Positions 9,087 through 17,112 of a stretch of DNA of 64,000 nucleotides are shown piece after piece. Numbering within the stretch: position 1 is the first letter of the stretch; each line of letters begins with the position of its first letter. Under the pieces are notes generated by a model, which had not been told where the DNA came from, did no database searches, and saw only the letters and a program-made list of their open reading frames with translations. This DNA is from Planctomycetaceae bacterium (GTDB lineage Bacteria > Planctomycetota > Planctomycetia > Gemmatales > Gemmataceae), in assembly GCA_013823135.1 (NCBI GenBank), contig PNLP01000003.1, positions 174,562 through 238,561 on the forward strand, read 5' to 3'. Both the position numbers and the translations under genes were made by a program.

Positions 9087-9101
9087 GCCGAGTATGGGTT
9101 G

Positions 9102-9881
9102 CTATCGGATTTCGATCATCTGACAGGTGCTGAGCGGAATCTCGTCCTCGTCACCGATCAGCAAGAGCTTTCCGCCGATGCATCTCGTAGGACCGCCATC
9201 CGGACAGATGTGATCCGTCTCAAAACCGAGTGAGAACGCCCCATCAGCCCGATGCGACCCCGGATATAGCATGGGAAGATGGACCACGAAGATGGATCCG
9301 TCCTTCAGCGACAGCATGGCTGGGCGGTAGAGTTGATCCAACAGCACGGCCGGGGCAGAGATCGTTATCTTCCGGATCGATTCCCATGTGAACCAAAAAT
9401 ACTCGCCTCCCAGGAATGCTTCCAGAACCGAGCCGAAACGATCGTCCGCATCTCGCAAACCGGTGAATTCTTGCCCGTCAAGGAAGCCACGAATCTCGGG
9501 CGAAACATTGTCGGCGGCGTCGATACACCTTACGGCATCGTCGGGCTTGCCACGGTGAATCGCTTTCATCGCCAGCCAGCGACGGGTGGCATGTCTCGGA
9601 GCCGGTTCTGGGCGAATTTGTGGCTGGCGGAGCTCCTCCGAACGGCGTCGCTCAGCCCGAAATAGCCGATGTAAGCCCCGTTCGACGTCGTGCCATTCGG
9701 GAGCATCAGAATGAATGTGCGTGAGTTGCACCCGAGCGTCATCGAGCCGCCCGGCGAACGCGAGCAGATCAACAAGAAATCGGCGGGCCACGGGGTCGGT
9801 GGGTGCAGCCGCGACCGTCTCCTCTTGGAGAGCGATCGCGTCGGATAGACGACCCTCAGCGAGTGCTTCGTGAACGGTCAT
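9102..9881 (-). CDS. TagJ/ImpE-family protein, orphan
   Basis: A 259-residue cytoplasmic protein resembling TagJ (also ImpE, SciE or HsiE), an accessory factor of type VI secretion that binds the sheath protein TssB. The N-terminus shows the helical repeat start MTVHEALAEGRLSDAIALQE and a run typical of the family, RRFLVDLLAFAGRLDDARVQL. The middle contains GREFRDAxDR-like wording (EFTGLRDADDRFGSVLEAFL), and a later part reads YFWFTWESIRKI. No other T6SS gene (tssB, tssC, hcp, vgrG, clpV) is present in the window. It is convergent with hrpB, with a 15-base gap. Either the T6SS lies elsewhere or the protein has another role. Confidence 0.8.
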   Translation of the reverse strand: MTVHEALAEGRLSDAIALQEETVAAAPTDPVARRFLVDLLAFAGRLDDARVQLTHIHSDAPEWHDVERGLHRLFRAERRRSEELRQPQIRPEPAPRHATRRWLAMKAIHRGKPDDAVRCIDAADNVSPEIRGFLDGQEFTGLRDADDRFGSVLEAFLGGEYFWFTWESIRKITISAPAVLLDQLYRPAMLSLKDGSIFVVHLPMLYPGSHRADGAFSLGFETDHICPDGGPTRCIGGKLLLIGDEDEIPLSTCQMIEIR

Positions 9882-9990
9882 GTTTGAAGTATAGCTGCGC
9901 CCAGCCCGCCGTCCCCGATCTGTGCTACTACAATCTCCGTCATGATCTCCGGGGACTCACGTCGCCCGGCTCGCCAGTGCGGAGATGTCC

Positions 9991-11052
9991 ATGTCCACTC
10001 CCTTCGGTTTCGCACTCGTCGGATGCGGGATGATTGCCCGGTATCACGCAAGAGCGATCGCGGAAATCCCCGGCACACGCGTGGCGGCGCTCGTGAGTCG
10101 CACGCCTGCGAACGCCAAGAAACTGCTCGACGAAACCGCGGTTCCCCCGTGCCCAATCTTCGCAACCGTCGAAGAAGCCGTGAAGGCTCCCGGCGTGGAT
10201 GCCGTCATCATCACCACCCCGAGTGGCGCCCACGTCGAACCCGCACTGACCGCAGCGGCGGCTGGGAAGCACGTCGTTGTGGAAAAGCCTCTTGAAATCA
10301 CCGGTCCGCGATGCCAGACAATCATCGATGCTTGCGACAAGGCCAAGGTGCAGCTCTGCACTATCTTCCCGAGCCGGTTTGCGGATTCTAACGTCACCTT
10401 GAAGGCCGCGGTCGATGCTGGCAAGTTCGGGCGCCTCACGCTCGGCGAGGCGTCGAACAAGTGGTGGCGCTCGCAGGCGTACTACGATGAGGGTGGATGG
10501 AAGGGAACGCAGGCTCTCGATGGCGGTGGCGCGATCATGAATCAGGCGATCCACAACGTCGATCTACTATTGTGGATGATGGGGCCGGCCGCATCGGTGT
10601 GCGGGCTGACCGCAACCCTTGCCCACGATCGGATCGAGGTCGAGGATACTGCCGTGGCCGCTATTCGCTTCCGGAGTGGAGCTCTTGGCCTCCTGACCGC
10701 AACGACGAGCGTCCACCCCGGATACCCTAAGCAGATCGCGATTCACGGCGACAAGGGTTCGGCCGTGATCGAACAGGAAGACGTGCTGAAGTGGGACTTC
10801 AACCCGCCCACGCCGACCGACGAGGAAGTGAAGGCACGTTTCGCGGCCAAAGTGGGTGCCAGCGGTGGAGCGGCCGATCCAAAGTCCATAAACCACGAAG
10901 GCCACCGCCGGCAACTCGCGGACTTCGTGGAAGCCGTAACGGCCAAGCGATTGCCAAAAGTGGATGGCCGCGAAGGGAAGAAGTCCGTTGAACTGATCTG
11001 CGCGATTTACGAGAGCAACCGCACCGGAAGACTGGTGGAGATTCCAGAGTGA
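9991..11052 (+). CDS. Gfo/Idh/MocA-family oxidoreductase
   Basis: An NAD(P)-dependent dehydrogenase of about 353 residues. The Rossmann start FALVGCGMIARYHARAI is near residue 5. The family's catalytic-lysine motif is seen as VVEKPLEIT near 93-101, and a C-terminal alpha/beta domain includes the GGGAIMNQAIHNVDLLLWMM helix with its conserved His. Members oxidise or epimerise sugars, inositols or related polyols; the substrate here is unknown. Two ATGs lie close together (9985 and 9991). The ggag at 9981-9984 is correctly spaced for the second, so I chose 9991. Its stop overlaps the next gene's GTG start. Confidence 0.9.
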   Translation: MSTPFGFALVGCGMIARYHARAIAEIPGTRVAALVSRTPANAKKLLDETAVPPCPIFATVEEAVKAPGVDAVIITTPSGAHVEPALTAAAAGKHVVVEKPLEITGPRCQTIIDACDKAKVQLCTIFPSRFADSNVTLKAAVDAGKFGRLTLGEASNKWWRSQAYYDEGGWKGTQALDGGGAIMNQAIHNVDLLLWMMGPAASVCGLTATLAHDRIEVEDTAVAAIRFRSGALGLLTATTSVHPGYPKQIAIHGDKGSAVIEQEDVLKWDFNPPTPTDEEVKARFAAKVGASGGAADPKSINHEGHRRQLADFVEAVTAKRLPKVDGREGKKSVELICAIYESNRTGRLVEIPE

Positions 11053-11543
11053 ACATTCAAGCCAACAGCGAACCAACACCCAGCGAACCACCGCCCAGCG
11101 ACCGTCCACAACTGGACGCCGAGCGGTTGTTCGTCATCGAACCTGGCTTGCTTCAGGCGAGTCGTCTCGGGCTCTATCCGCCGGACGACGTTCAGGTTGT
11201 GTTGAACGTCAGCGACATTCCCAACGAGTTCGTGGCTGGCCACAAACTGGTGGCGATCGTGCAACTGCCTCTGGCGGATCACGAATTCCCCGGCGTGGAA
11301 TGGCTCGAACTCGTGGTCGATATGCTCTCCCGTTTCCGTCGCCGAAATTTCTCGGTGGTCGTCCACTGCGACATGGCCGAGAGCCGAAGTTCCCTCGTGA
11401 TATTGGGTTACTTCATGCGGGAACGGGCATTCAGTCTCGAAGAGGCGCTCGCGGATCTCCGAACGAAGAACCCCCACGCTGACCCCAACCACCGGTTCCT
11501 GGATGGGCTTGAGAAGTACGAGGAGTTTCTCTCCCGAGGATGA
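11049..11543 (+). CDS. dual-specificity phosphatase-like protein with CX5R site
   Basis: A 164-residue protein resembling cytoplasmic dual-specificity/tyrosine phosphatases. The P-loop is VVHCDMAESRSS (HCX5RS): the nucleophilic Cys and phosphate-binding Arg are kept, but the usual Gly/Ala positions are replaced by the acidic D-M-A-E-S. A YFMRERAFSLEEALADLR helix follows the loop, as in DUSPs. An upstream segment, LPLADHEFPG, may supply the general-acid Asp. The first 20 residues are Pro/Ser-rich. The start is GTG at 11049, overlapping the oxidoreductase stop by four bases (GTGA), so the two genes are coupled. The substrate is unknown. Confidence 0.75.
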   Translation: MNIQANSEPTPSEPPPSDRPQLDAERLFVIEPGLLQASRLGLYPPDDVQVVLNVSDIPNEFVAGHKLVAIVQLPLADHEFPGVEWLELVVDMLSRFRRRNFSVVVHCDMAESRSSLVILGYFMRERAFSLEEALADLRTKNPHADPNHRFLDGLEKYEEFLSRG

Positions 11544-11918
11544 CAGATCAGCCCGAGTGTGCCACGGTGTTCCGGAGTCAACCTTTGCTGGAATGCAAGC
11601 GGATGTGATTGCTCTCATCGATTCCACGCGATATGCACACCCATCCCTGGAACCCTTCTGGAAACGTAGACCTGTCTGGAAGAAAGAATATCAGAACGTC
11701 TCCAAGAGCTGTTGGATGCGTCAATTGCGACCGATGTTTCTCTCACGACAACAGTTCCCCCCGGAACCACCCCGAACTATCCGGAATCAGCTGGAACCAT
11801 TCCGTTCCAGCCTTCAGCTGAACCATGCAGATCTTGTGGCACTCTGCCCCGTTTCCGGTTGGGCGTGACACAGGTTGGGTGCTTGCAGTATGCTCCGCGG
11901 CGGGAAGGGAGTCCTGCC
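11544..11918. other. 375-base intergenic stretch
   Basis: No gene seen. A short inverted repeat, ctggaac/gttccag (11791-11797 and 11804-11810), lies inside a run rich in ggaacc words. Just before the next gene a purine-rich cgggaaggga acts as its ribosome-binding site. Confidence 0.5.
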
Positions 11919-12908
11919 ATGAAAAATCACCGTCGCGAAAACGCCAAACACTTCGTCGGGTACGTCGTTGTGCGGGCGTGGGTCTGCCTTTTGCAGGCCG
12001 TCCCAACAAAAGTCGCGATGTGGATCGCCGATCAATTTGCCTGGCTTGCCTTTGAGTACATCCCTTCTCGTCGGCGGATCTCCCTCGAAAACATCACGGC
12101 TTCGTTCCCGGAACTGCGAGACAATCCCGCTGCTGCTGAGGAAGTCGTGCGTGGCATGTACCGGCACTTCCTCCGAGCGATGGTGGAAACACTCCTGCTC
12201 CCCCGGAAGTTCCACGTCCACAACTGGCGAGCGTTCCTCGACTTCTACCCCGGTCAGGCGGTGCTGACCGCGTTGCAACGCAACCGGGCAGCCATGATCG
12301 TGACGGCTCACTACGGAAACTGGGAACTGGCCGGGTATCTGCTAGGAGCGATGGGTTACCAGACCTACGCCATCGCACGGGTACTGGACAACCCGTATCT
12401 GGAGCGGTTCGTGCTCCGGTTCCGGCAATCGACCGGGCAGACGATCATCGCGAAGAAGGACGACTTCGACCGGCTCACGAACGTGCTGCAAAACGGCGGC
12501 AAGGTGGCGACGCTCGCGGACCAGGACGCCGGGCAACGCGGGCTATTCGTGCCGTTCTTTGGTCGGCCCGCAAGCACGCACAAGGCGGTCGCCCTCATGG
12601 CGATCGAGTTCGACGCGCTCTTGCTGGTGCTCGGAATGCCGCGAGTTTCTCGCGTCGGTCGGCATGGCCTGCCCGGCCCCGTGGGACTGGATGAAACCTA
12701 CTACGCGGTTGAGGTCGAGGACGTGATCGACCCGCGTGACTACGCAGACCGCCAGGACGCCGTGAAGGCGATCACGGAGCGGTACACCGCGGGCCTGGAG
12801 CGGATCATCCGCCGGCACCCCGAGCAATACCTCTGGCTGCACCGTCGCTGGAAGCATCAGCCCAAGGCCCGCGAGAAATCAAAGCCCGCCGCCAGCAGTG
12901 CTGCTTAA
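11919..12908 (+). CDS. LpxL/HtrB-type lysophospholipid acyltransferase
   Basis: A membrane-associated acyltransferase of 329 residues in the lipid A biosynthesis acyltransferase family, which adds secondary acyl chains to lipid A or related lipids at the inner membrane. It has one hydrophobic N-terminal segment (about 10-45). The HX4E catalytic motif is in TAHYGNWELAG. The downstream block reads VATLADQDAGQRGLFVPFFG, which corresponds to the family's conserved D-Q segment followed by a V-F-F-G strand. The start ATG is at 11919, 9 bases after gggaaggga; upstream in-frame codons are not domain-like. Together with kdsC/kdsD and a PagL-like gene it supports a lipid A-containing outer membrane. 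Confidence 0.88.
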   Translation: MKNHRRENAKHFVGYVVVRAWVCLLQAVPTKVAMWIADQFAWLAFEYIPSRRRISLENITASFPELRDNPAAAEEVVRGMYRHFLRAMVETLLLPRKFHVHNWRAFLDFYPGQAVLTALQRNRAAMIVTAHYGNWELAGYLLGAMGYQTYAIARVLDNPYLERFVLRFRQSTGQTIIAKKDDFDRLTNVLQNGGKVATLADQDAGQRGLFVPFFGRPASTHKAVALMAIEFDALLLVLGMPRVSRVGRHGLPGPVGLDETYYAVEVEDVIDPRDYADRQDAVKAITERYTAGLERIIRRHPEQYLWLHRRWKHQPKAREKSKPAASSAA

Positions 12909-13001
12909 CTGGTTGCCGTTCGCCCTTTGGCGCGTTACCTTGTGCCCGTCGAATCGGGGGACACACGTCCCCCCACTCGCCCGCCCCACAAGGTCCCACC
13001 C

Positions 13002-13874
13002 ATGCGCCACATCCTCCCGCTCGCTGCTTTCGCACTGCTCGCTGCGGCGTTCTTGCAACCCGCCAACGCCGTCGATGACTACGCCCTCGGTGGCGACTCC
13101 ATGCCGCAGAAGGACGTGCCCAAAGGCAAGGTCACGCAATTCAAGTGGACCACCAGCAAGGTCTACGAAGGAACCGAGCGCGATTGCTGGCTCTACGTCC
13201 CCGCTCAGTACGACGGCAAGACCCCTGCGTGTGTGATGGTCTTCCAGGATGGCGGCGGCTACGTCGGCGAGAAGGGTGCGTTCCGCGTGCCGGTCGTGTT
13301 CGATAACCTCATCCACGCCAAACAAATGCCCGTCACCGTGGGGATCTTTATCAACCCGGGGACGTTCCCGGCCGCGAACGGCAAAGGTGGCCGCTCGAAC
13401 CGCAGCTTCGAGTACGACACGCCTTCCAACCAGTACGCGACGTTCCTCGACAAAGAGATTCTCCCCGAGGTTGCCAAAACGGTGAAGCTCCGGGAAGACG
13501 CGGCCGGGCGTGCGATCTGCGGCATCAGTTCCGGTGGCATCTGTGCGTTCACCGCCGCGTGGGAACGGCCCGACCTGTTCAGCAAGGTGCTCTCGCACAT
13601 CGGCAGTTTCACGAACATCCGCGGCGGCGACGTGTACCCCGGATTGATCCGCAAGACCGAGAAGAAGCCGATTCGTGTGTACCTGCAGGATGGCTTCGGC
13701 GACCTCGACAACCTGCACGGGAACTGGCCGCAGGCGAACCTTGCGATGGCCGCCTCGCTGAAGTTCATGGATTACGATTACAAGCTCGTGATGGGTGACG
13801 GGCCGCACGGTGGGCGACACGGCGGCGCGCTCCTGCCGGATTCGCTGCGGTGGCTGTGGCGCGACACGAAGTAA
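13002..13874 (+). CDS. secreted esterase, Fes/esterase-D-like alpha/beta hydrolase
   Basis: A 290-residue exported hydrolase. The signal peptide covers about 1-23 ([16 protein letters not shown], cleavage after NAVD or just before). A catalytic domain similar to enterochelin esterase follows: [14 protein letters not shown] forms the oxyanion-hole strand, and the nucleophile elbow is [10 protein letters not shown], where the family usually has GxSxGG. The end, [22 protein letters not shown], supplies the catalytic His. Planctomycetes carry many such enzymes, often annotated as gluconolactonase-linked esterases; the natural substrate is unknown. A small beta-propeller gene follows on the same strand, but a long inverted repeat separates the two. 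Confidence 0.82.
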   Translation: MRHILPLAAFALLAAAFLQPANAVDDYALGGDSMPQKDVPKGKVTQFKWTTSKVYEGTERDCWLYVPAQYDGKTPACVMVFQDGGGYVGEKGAFRVPVVFDNLIHAKQMPVTVGIFINPGTFPAANGKGGRSNRSFEYDTPSNQYATFLDKEILPEVAKTVKLREDAAGRAICGISSGGICAFTAAWERPDLFSKVLSHIGSFTNIRGGDVYPGLIRKTEKKPIRVYLQDGFGDLDNLHGNWPQANLAMAASLKFMDYDYKLVMGDGPHGGRHGGALLPDSLRWLWRDTK

Positions 13875-13880
13875 AGCCCT

Positions 13881-13948
13881 GGCGAGCCGTGCCAGTCATG
13901 GCACGGGTTCTTGAACACCAACCCGTGCCATGACTGGCACGGCTCGCC
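13881..13948. repeat. 29-base perfect inverted repeat
   Basis: Arms of 29 identical bases at 13881-13909 and 13920-13948 (left arm begins ggcgagccgtgccagtca) flank a 10-base spacer. It fills the gap between the esterase and the propeller gene and would form a very stable hairpin in the transcript. There is no T-tract. It may be a mobile palindrome or an mRNA-stabilising or attenuating stem. Confidence 0.9.
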
Positions 13949-13981
13949 GATTTCCGAACAACCACTGCCCGGAGCCACCAT

Positions 13982-14533
13982 ATGAAACGCAACCTGCTCG
14001 CGATCACGCTGTTGTTCGTTCTCGCGCCGCTCGCACAGGCGCAAGACATGCCGCTCTCGCAAATCCTCATCCCCGGCGAAGGCTGGAAGAAGGTCGAGAA
14101 CGCGCCGAAGCCCAAAGGCTTAGGTGAAGTTGCACCCACACCCGCAACTCTCGGCGAACCGTCGAAGACCGCATCGGTTCGCTCCGCCGACGGGAACACC
14201 GTCTACGTCGGCTACAGCATGGGAACCTATCTGCATGCTCACGCGGTCGGCAAAGACGGGTTGATGCCGGGTTACCCATACGCCCCGCTGCGGTCGAAGC
14301 CCGGCACGAAGGGAATCGCTGTCACGGGACTGGCCGCCGACAAGGACGGCCGCATCTACGCGGCAACAGAGATCGGTGTGCAGGTCTACGACCCGACCGG
14401 CCGAATGTGCGGCGTGCTTACCCCGGCGTCACAAGGTAGGCCCGAGGCGCTCGCGTTCGAGGGCGATCAACTCACGCTCTGGATCGGAGATTCGAAATAC
14501 ACACGAACGCTTCGCACCACCGGCGTAAAGTAA
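13982..14533 (+). CDS. small secreted beta-propeller-like protein
   Basis: A 183-residue protein with a clear signal peptide (1-20, ending AQAQ). The rest resembles two blades of an SMP-30/gluconolactonase-type propeller: VTGLAADKDGRIYAATEIGVQVYDP and a final segment LAFEGDQLTLWIGDSKYTRTL. At this length it cannot form a complete six-blade propeller. It is either a truncated paralogue or must oligomerise. It lies in the same direction after the esterase, 33 bases beyond the inverted repeat. No catalytic residues are assignable. Confidence 0.7.
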   Translation: MKRNLLAITLLFVLAPLAQAQDMPLSQILIPGEGWKKVENAPKPKGLGEVAPTPATLGEPSKTASVRSADGNTVYVGYSMGTYLHAHAVGKDGLMPGYPYAPLRSKPGTKGIAVTGLAADKDGRIYAATEIGVQVYDPTGRMCGVLTPASQGRPEALAFEGDQLTLWIGDSKYTRTLRTTGVK

Positions 14534-14585
14534 CGTCGCCCGTTTGCCCGAGAACCGCACCGCATTTCACATCAAGGAGTTTTCC

Positions 14586-15377
14586 ATGCGTCGTCTGCTG
14601 TTTGCGTTTGCAATTGTCACGGTGGCACTGGTGGCAAGTCGCCCCGATGCCACGTTAGCCCTGGCTGCTGAAAAGGAGAGCAAGATTTACGAGATGCGTG
14701 TGTACTATGCCGCGCCGGGTAAGCTCGACGCGCTCAACGCTCGATTCAAGAACCACACCCTGAAACTGTTCGAGAAGCACGGCCTCACGAACATCGGCTA
14801 CTTTGTGCCTACGGGCGAGAACAAGGACAACAAACTCGTGTACTGGATCTCGGCTCCGAGCAAGGAAGCCCGTGACAAGTCGTTCAAGGAGTTCGGTGCC
14901 GACCCCGAGTGGAAGAAGGCCGCGGCCGAAAGCGAGAAGGACGGCAAACTGGTCGCGAAGATCGAGTCCACGTTCCTGACCCCGACCGACTACTCACCGG
15001 CTCTCAAGCTGGCGCAGTCGAACGATGGCCGCGTGTTCGAGTTGCGAACGTACATCGCCACCAAGGGGAACCTCGGCAACCTGAACGACCGATTCAAGAA
15101 CCACACCGTCAAGCTGTTCGAGAAGCACGGCATGACGAACATCGTCTACTGGAACGTGCTGAAGGGCCAGAAGGGCGACGACAACTTGCTGGTGTATCTG
15201 CTTTCGCACAAGAGCGAGGAAGCTGCGAAGAAGTCGTTCGAAGCATTCCGCGCCGATCCGGACTGGTTGGCCGCACGCAAGGCCAGCGAGGAGAAGGGCG
15301 GCGGCAGCCTGACCGAAGCAAAGGGTGGCGTCGTGAGCGAGTTCCTGAAGCCGACGGATTACTCGCCCTTGAAGTGA
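14586..15377 (+). CDS. secreted tandem NIPSNAP-domain protein
   Basis: A 263-residue exported protein with a signal peptide (about 1-28) and two homologous NIPSNAP (dimeric alpha/beta barrel) domains. Each domain starts with K-I-Y-E-M-R or V-F-E-L-R-T-Y and contains an almost identical block, RFKNHTLKLFEKHGLTNIGY in the first and RFKNHTVKLFEKHGMTNIVY in the second. Each ends with a TPTDYSP motif. The repeat arose by internal duplication. Function is unknown in bacteria; the fold binds small ligands. The start ATG at 14586 has aaggag six bases upstream. It is convergent with the sugar kinase, with a palindrome in the gap. Confidence 0.85.
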   Translation: MRRLLFAFAIVTVALVASRPDATLALAAEKESKIYEMRVYYAAPGKLDALNARFKNHTLKLFEKHGLTNIGYFVPTGENKDNKLVYWISAPSKEARDKSFKEFGADPEWKKAAAESEKDGKLVAKIESTFLTPTDYSPALKLAQSNDGRVFELRTYIATKGNLGNLNDRFKNHTVKLFEKHGMTNIVYWNVLKGQKGDDNLLVYLLSHKSEEAAKKSFEAFRADPDWLAARKASEEKGGGSLTEAKGGVVSEFLKPTDYSPLK

Positions 15378-15391
15378 GAATCGATGCCGTA

Positions 15392-15448
15392 TAGCGACCG
15401 CCCCATCGGGGCGGTGGTGGCAATGCCGCCCCGATGGGGCGGCCGCTA
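15392..15448. repeat. 57-base nested palindrome in convergent gap
   Basis: 23-base arms at 15392-15414 and 15426-15448 differ at one base; each arm is itself a palindrome around ccgcccc/ggggcgg. The ends read TAGCGAC and GGCCGCTA. It is a close sibling of 53388-53442, including the same asymmetric position next to the TAGCG end. It lies between two converging genes and could stop transcription from both sides. Confidence 0.85.
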
Positions 15449-15453
15449 ACCAA

Positions 15454-17058
15454 CTATCCCCGCAATTGCTTCTCGAACTCCGCCAATCCCTTCTGATACG
15501 TTGCAACCCACCGCGCCTCGGGTTCCACGCGATCCTTGAACCGCACCATCGCAGCCACCGCATCCGCAGCCGTGAAGGGCTCCGCAATTCGGTGCGCACT
15601 TCGGGCATTCGCTTCGGCTCCCGCCAGCGCCACTACTGCAGCACCCAGCGCTGAACCCTCATCGGAAACGAGCCGATCGAGCGGTTTGTTCAGAACACTC
15701 GCCAGGATCTTCACCATCAAGTCGTTCTTCGCGATGCCACCGGAAACGCTGACTCGCGTGATCGTCTGCCCGGCCGCTTCGTGAGCACGAACGCCGAGCG
15801 CGATCAGATACGCGATCGCCTCGAAACTCGCACGCACGCGGACTCCACCTGCGTCGGCACCGGGTTCGGATGGTGCCCACCGGAAGCGTGGTTGCGTCAC
15901 ACCCAGCGACGGTTCCGACAACAGGAACGGCAACACCGTCGTGCCACCGCACAACGGCTCGACGCGAGTGGCGGCCTCTGTGAGTGCCTTCCATTCTTCC
16001 TTGGTGCGATTCGGCCCGACCACGCGGTCGAGGAACTGCGCCCCGTTCGAGTAGCACCGCATCCACAGATACGGCCCCCAGTTCAGTTTCATCGCATCGA
16101 GGTTGGGCGAGGTGGGGAGCGCTGCCGAAGACGAGTTCACGACGGCTGAGTTGCCGAGAATGATCGCGACCTGCCCGGCATCGACTGCACCGCCACCGAT
16201 CAAACCCGCAGCCTGATCGTCGAGAGTCGGGTACACTTGCGGCCGCACGCCGGGCGGCAATCCCGAGTCGAGCGCGAGGTGTTCGGCGATGCGGCCGACC
16301 GGCGAGTTCATGTCCACGATCTTGGGCAGCGTGTTCCACGCGGCTTCGCGGTAATCCGGGGCAACCGCGTCGAGCATCTCACGCTGCCACTCGTTCGTCC
16401 GCAGGTTCATGATCCCCGTGGACGCGGCCGACGACACCGAGGTCACGCCCCAGCGGTCGGTGAGGTAACCTGCCGCGAGCGGCCCGTGGGGAAGCATCCA
16501 CTTCGTGCGTGCCCAGTCGGCCTTCGGCAGCAGCGAATCGGTTTTCCCCTCGGCTGTGTGGGAGTCCTTGACGAGATGCGAAAGCGAGTAACGAACAGCC
16601 CACGGCCCGCCGGTGAGTTCGATCGCACGTTCCTGTCCGCCCAGGCGTACCAACCCTTCGGCGTGGTACTCGGCGAGCGTCTGGTCGTTCCAGCAGATGA
16701 TGCGGCGAATCGGATTGTGGTGGACATCGATGCGACCCGCAGAATGGTGCGTGGCCGAGATGCCGGAAACGAGCCAGTCCTGCAAGCGACCGATCGCCGC
16801 GAGTTCCGCCGCGATGGCACGAGTCGCGGCGCGAACTTGCCCTTCGAGGAACATGCCGCTGATCTCGCGATTGCCCGTATCGCGTACGAGTTTCGGATCG
16901 TCGGTCGGCAGGTAGTCGGTCCACAAATCGGTTGGCAATCGGACTGACGCAACGGTGTTGCCGTGCAGGTCGAAGGCGAGGGCTTTCGCGCCGCCGGTGC
17001 TGAAGTCGAATCCCACAACGAGCGCATTCGGAGGCAGGCAGCGAGTCGGTTCGGGCAT
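15454..17058 (-). CDS. FGGY-family carbohydrate kinase (xylulokinase-like)
   Basis: A 534-residue sugar kinase. The N-terminal FGGY domain opens with the phosphate-1 motif VVGFDFSTGGAKALAFD. An ATHHSAGRIDVHHNPIRR segment leads to CWNDQT, where xylulokinases carry WNDxR/Q. The C-terminal domain has the adenosine-binding stretch VSVSGGIAKNDLMVKILASV and a final DEGSALGAAVVAL. The length is slightly above the usual 480-510. Xylulose is the best guess, but FGGY specificities are hard to call from sequence. No sugar transporter or isomerase is adjacent, so it seems to be a stand-alone gene. The next gene upstream on the same strand encodes the ceramidase-like protein. Confidence 0.85.
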   Translation of the reverse strand: MPEPTRCLPPNALVVGFDFSTGGAKALAFDLHGNTVASVRLPTDLWTDYLPTDDPKLVRDTGNREISGMFLEGQVRAATRAIAAELAAIGRLQDWLVSGISATHHSAGRIDVHHNPIRRIICWNDQTLAEYHAEGLVRLGGQERAIELTGGPWAVRYSLSHLVKDSHTAEGKTDSLLPKADWARTKWMLPHGPLAAGYLTDRWGVTSVSSAASTGIMNLRTNEWQREMLDAVAPDYREAAWNTLPKIVDMNSPVGRIAEHLALDSGLPPGVRPQVYPTLDDQAAGLIGGGAVDAGQVAIILGNSAVVNSSSAALPTSPNLDAMKLNWGPYLWMRCYSNGAQFLDRVVGPNRTKEEWKALTEAATRVEPLCGGTTVLPFLLSEPSLGVTQPRFRWAPSEPGADAGGVRVRASFEAIAYLIALGVRAHEAAGQTITRVSVSGGIAKNDLMVKILASVLNKPLDRLVSDEGSALGAAVVALAGAEANARSAHRIAEPFTAADAVAAMVRFKDRVEPEARWVATYQKGLAEFEKQLRG

Positions 17059-17112
17059 GGAAGAATTCCGGGGGAGTCGGTGTTTCAGATGATTCTACGG
17101 GAACCGTCGCAG

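Noticed and set aside
9102..9881. Possible type VI secretion locus
   Set aside because: Only the TagJ-like gene is present; flanking genes are a helicase and an oxidoreductase.
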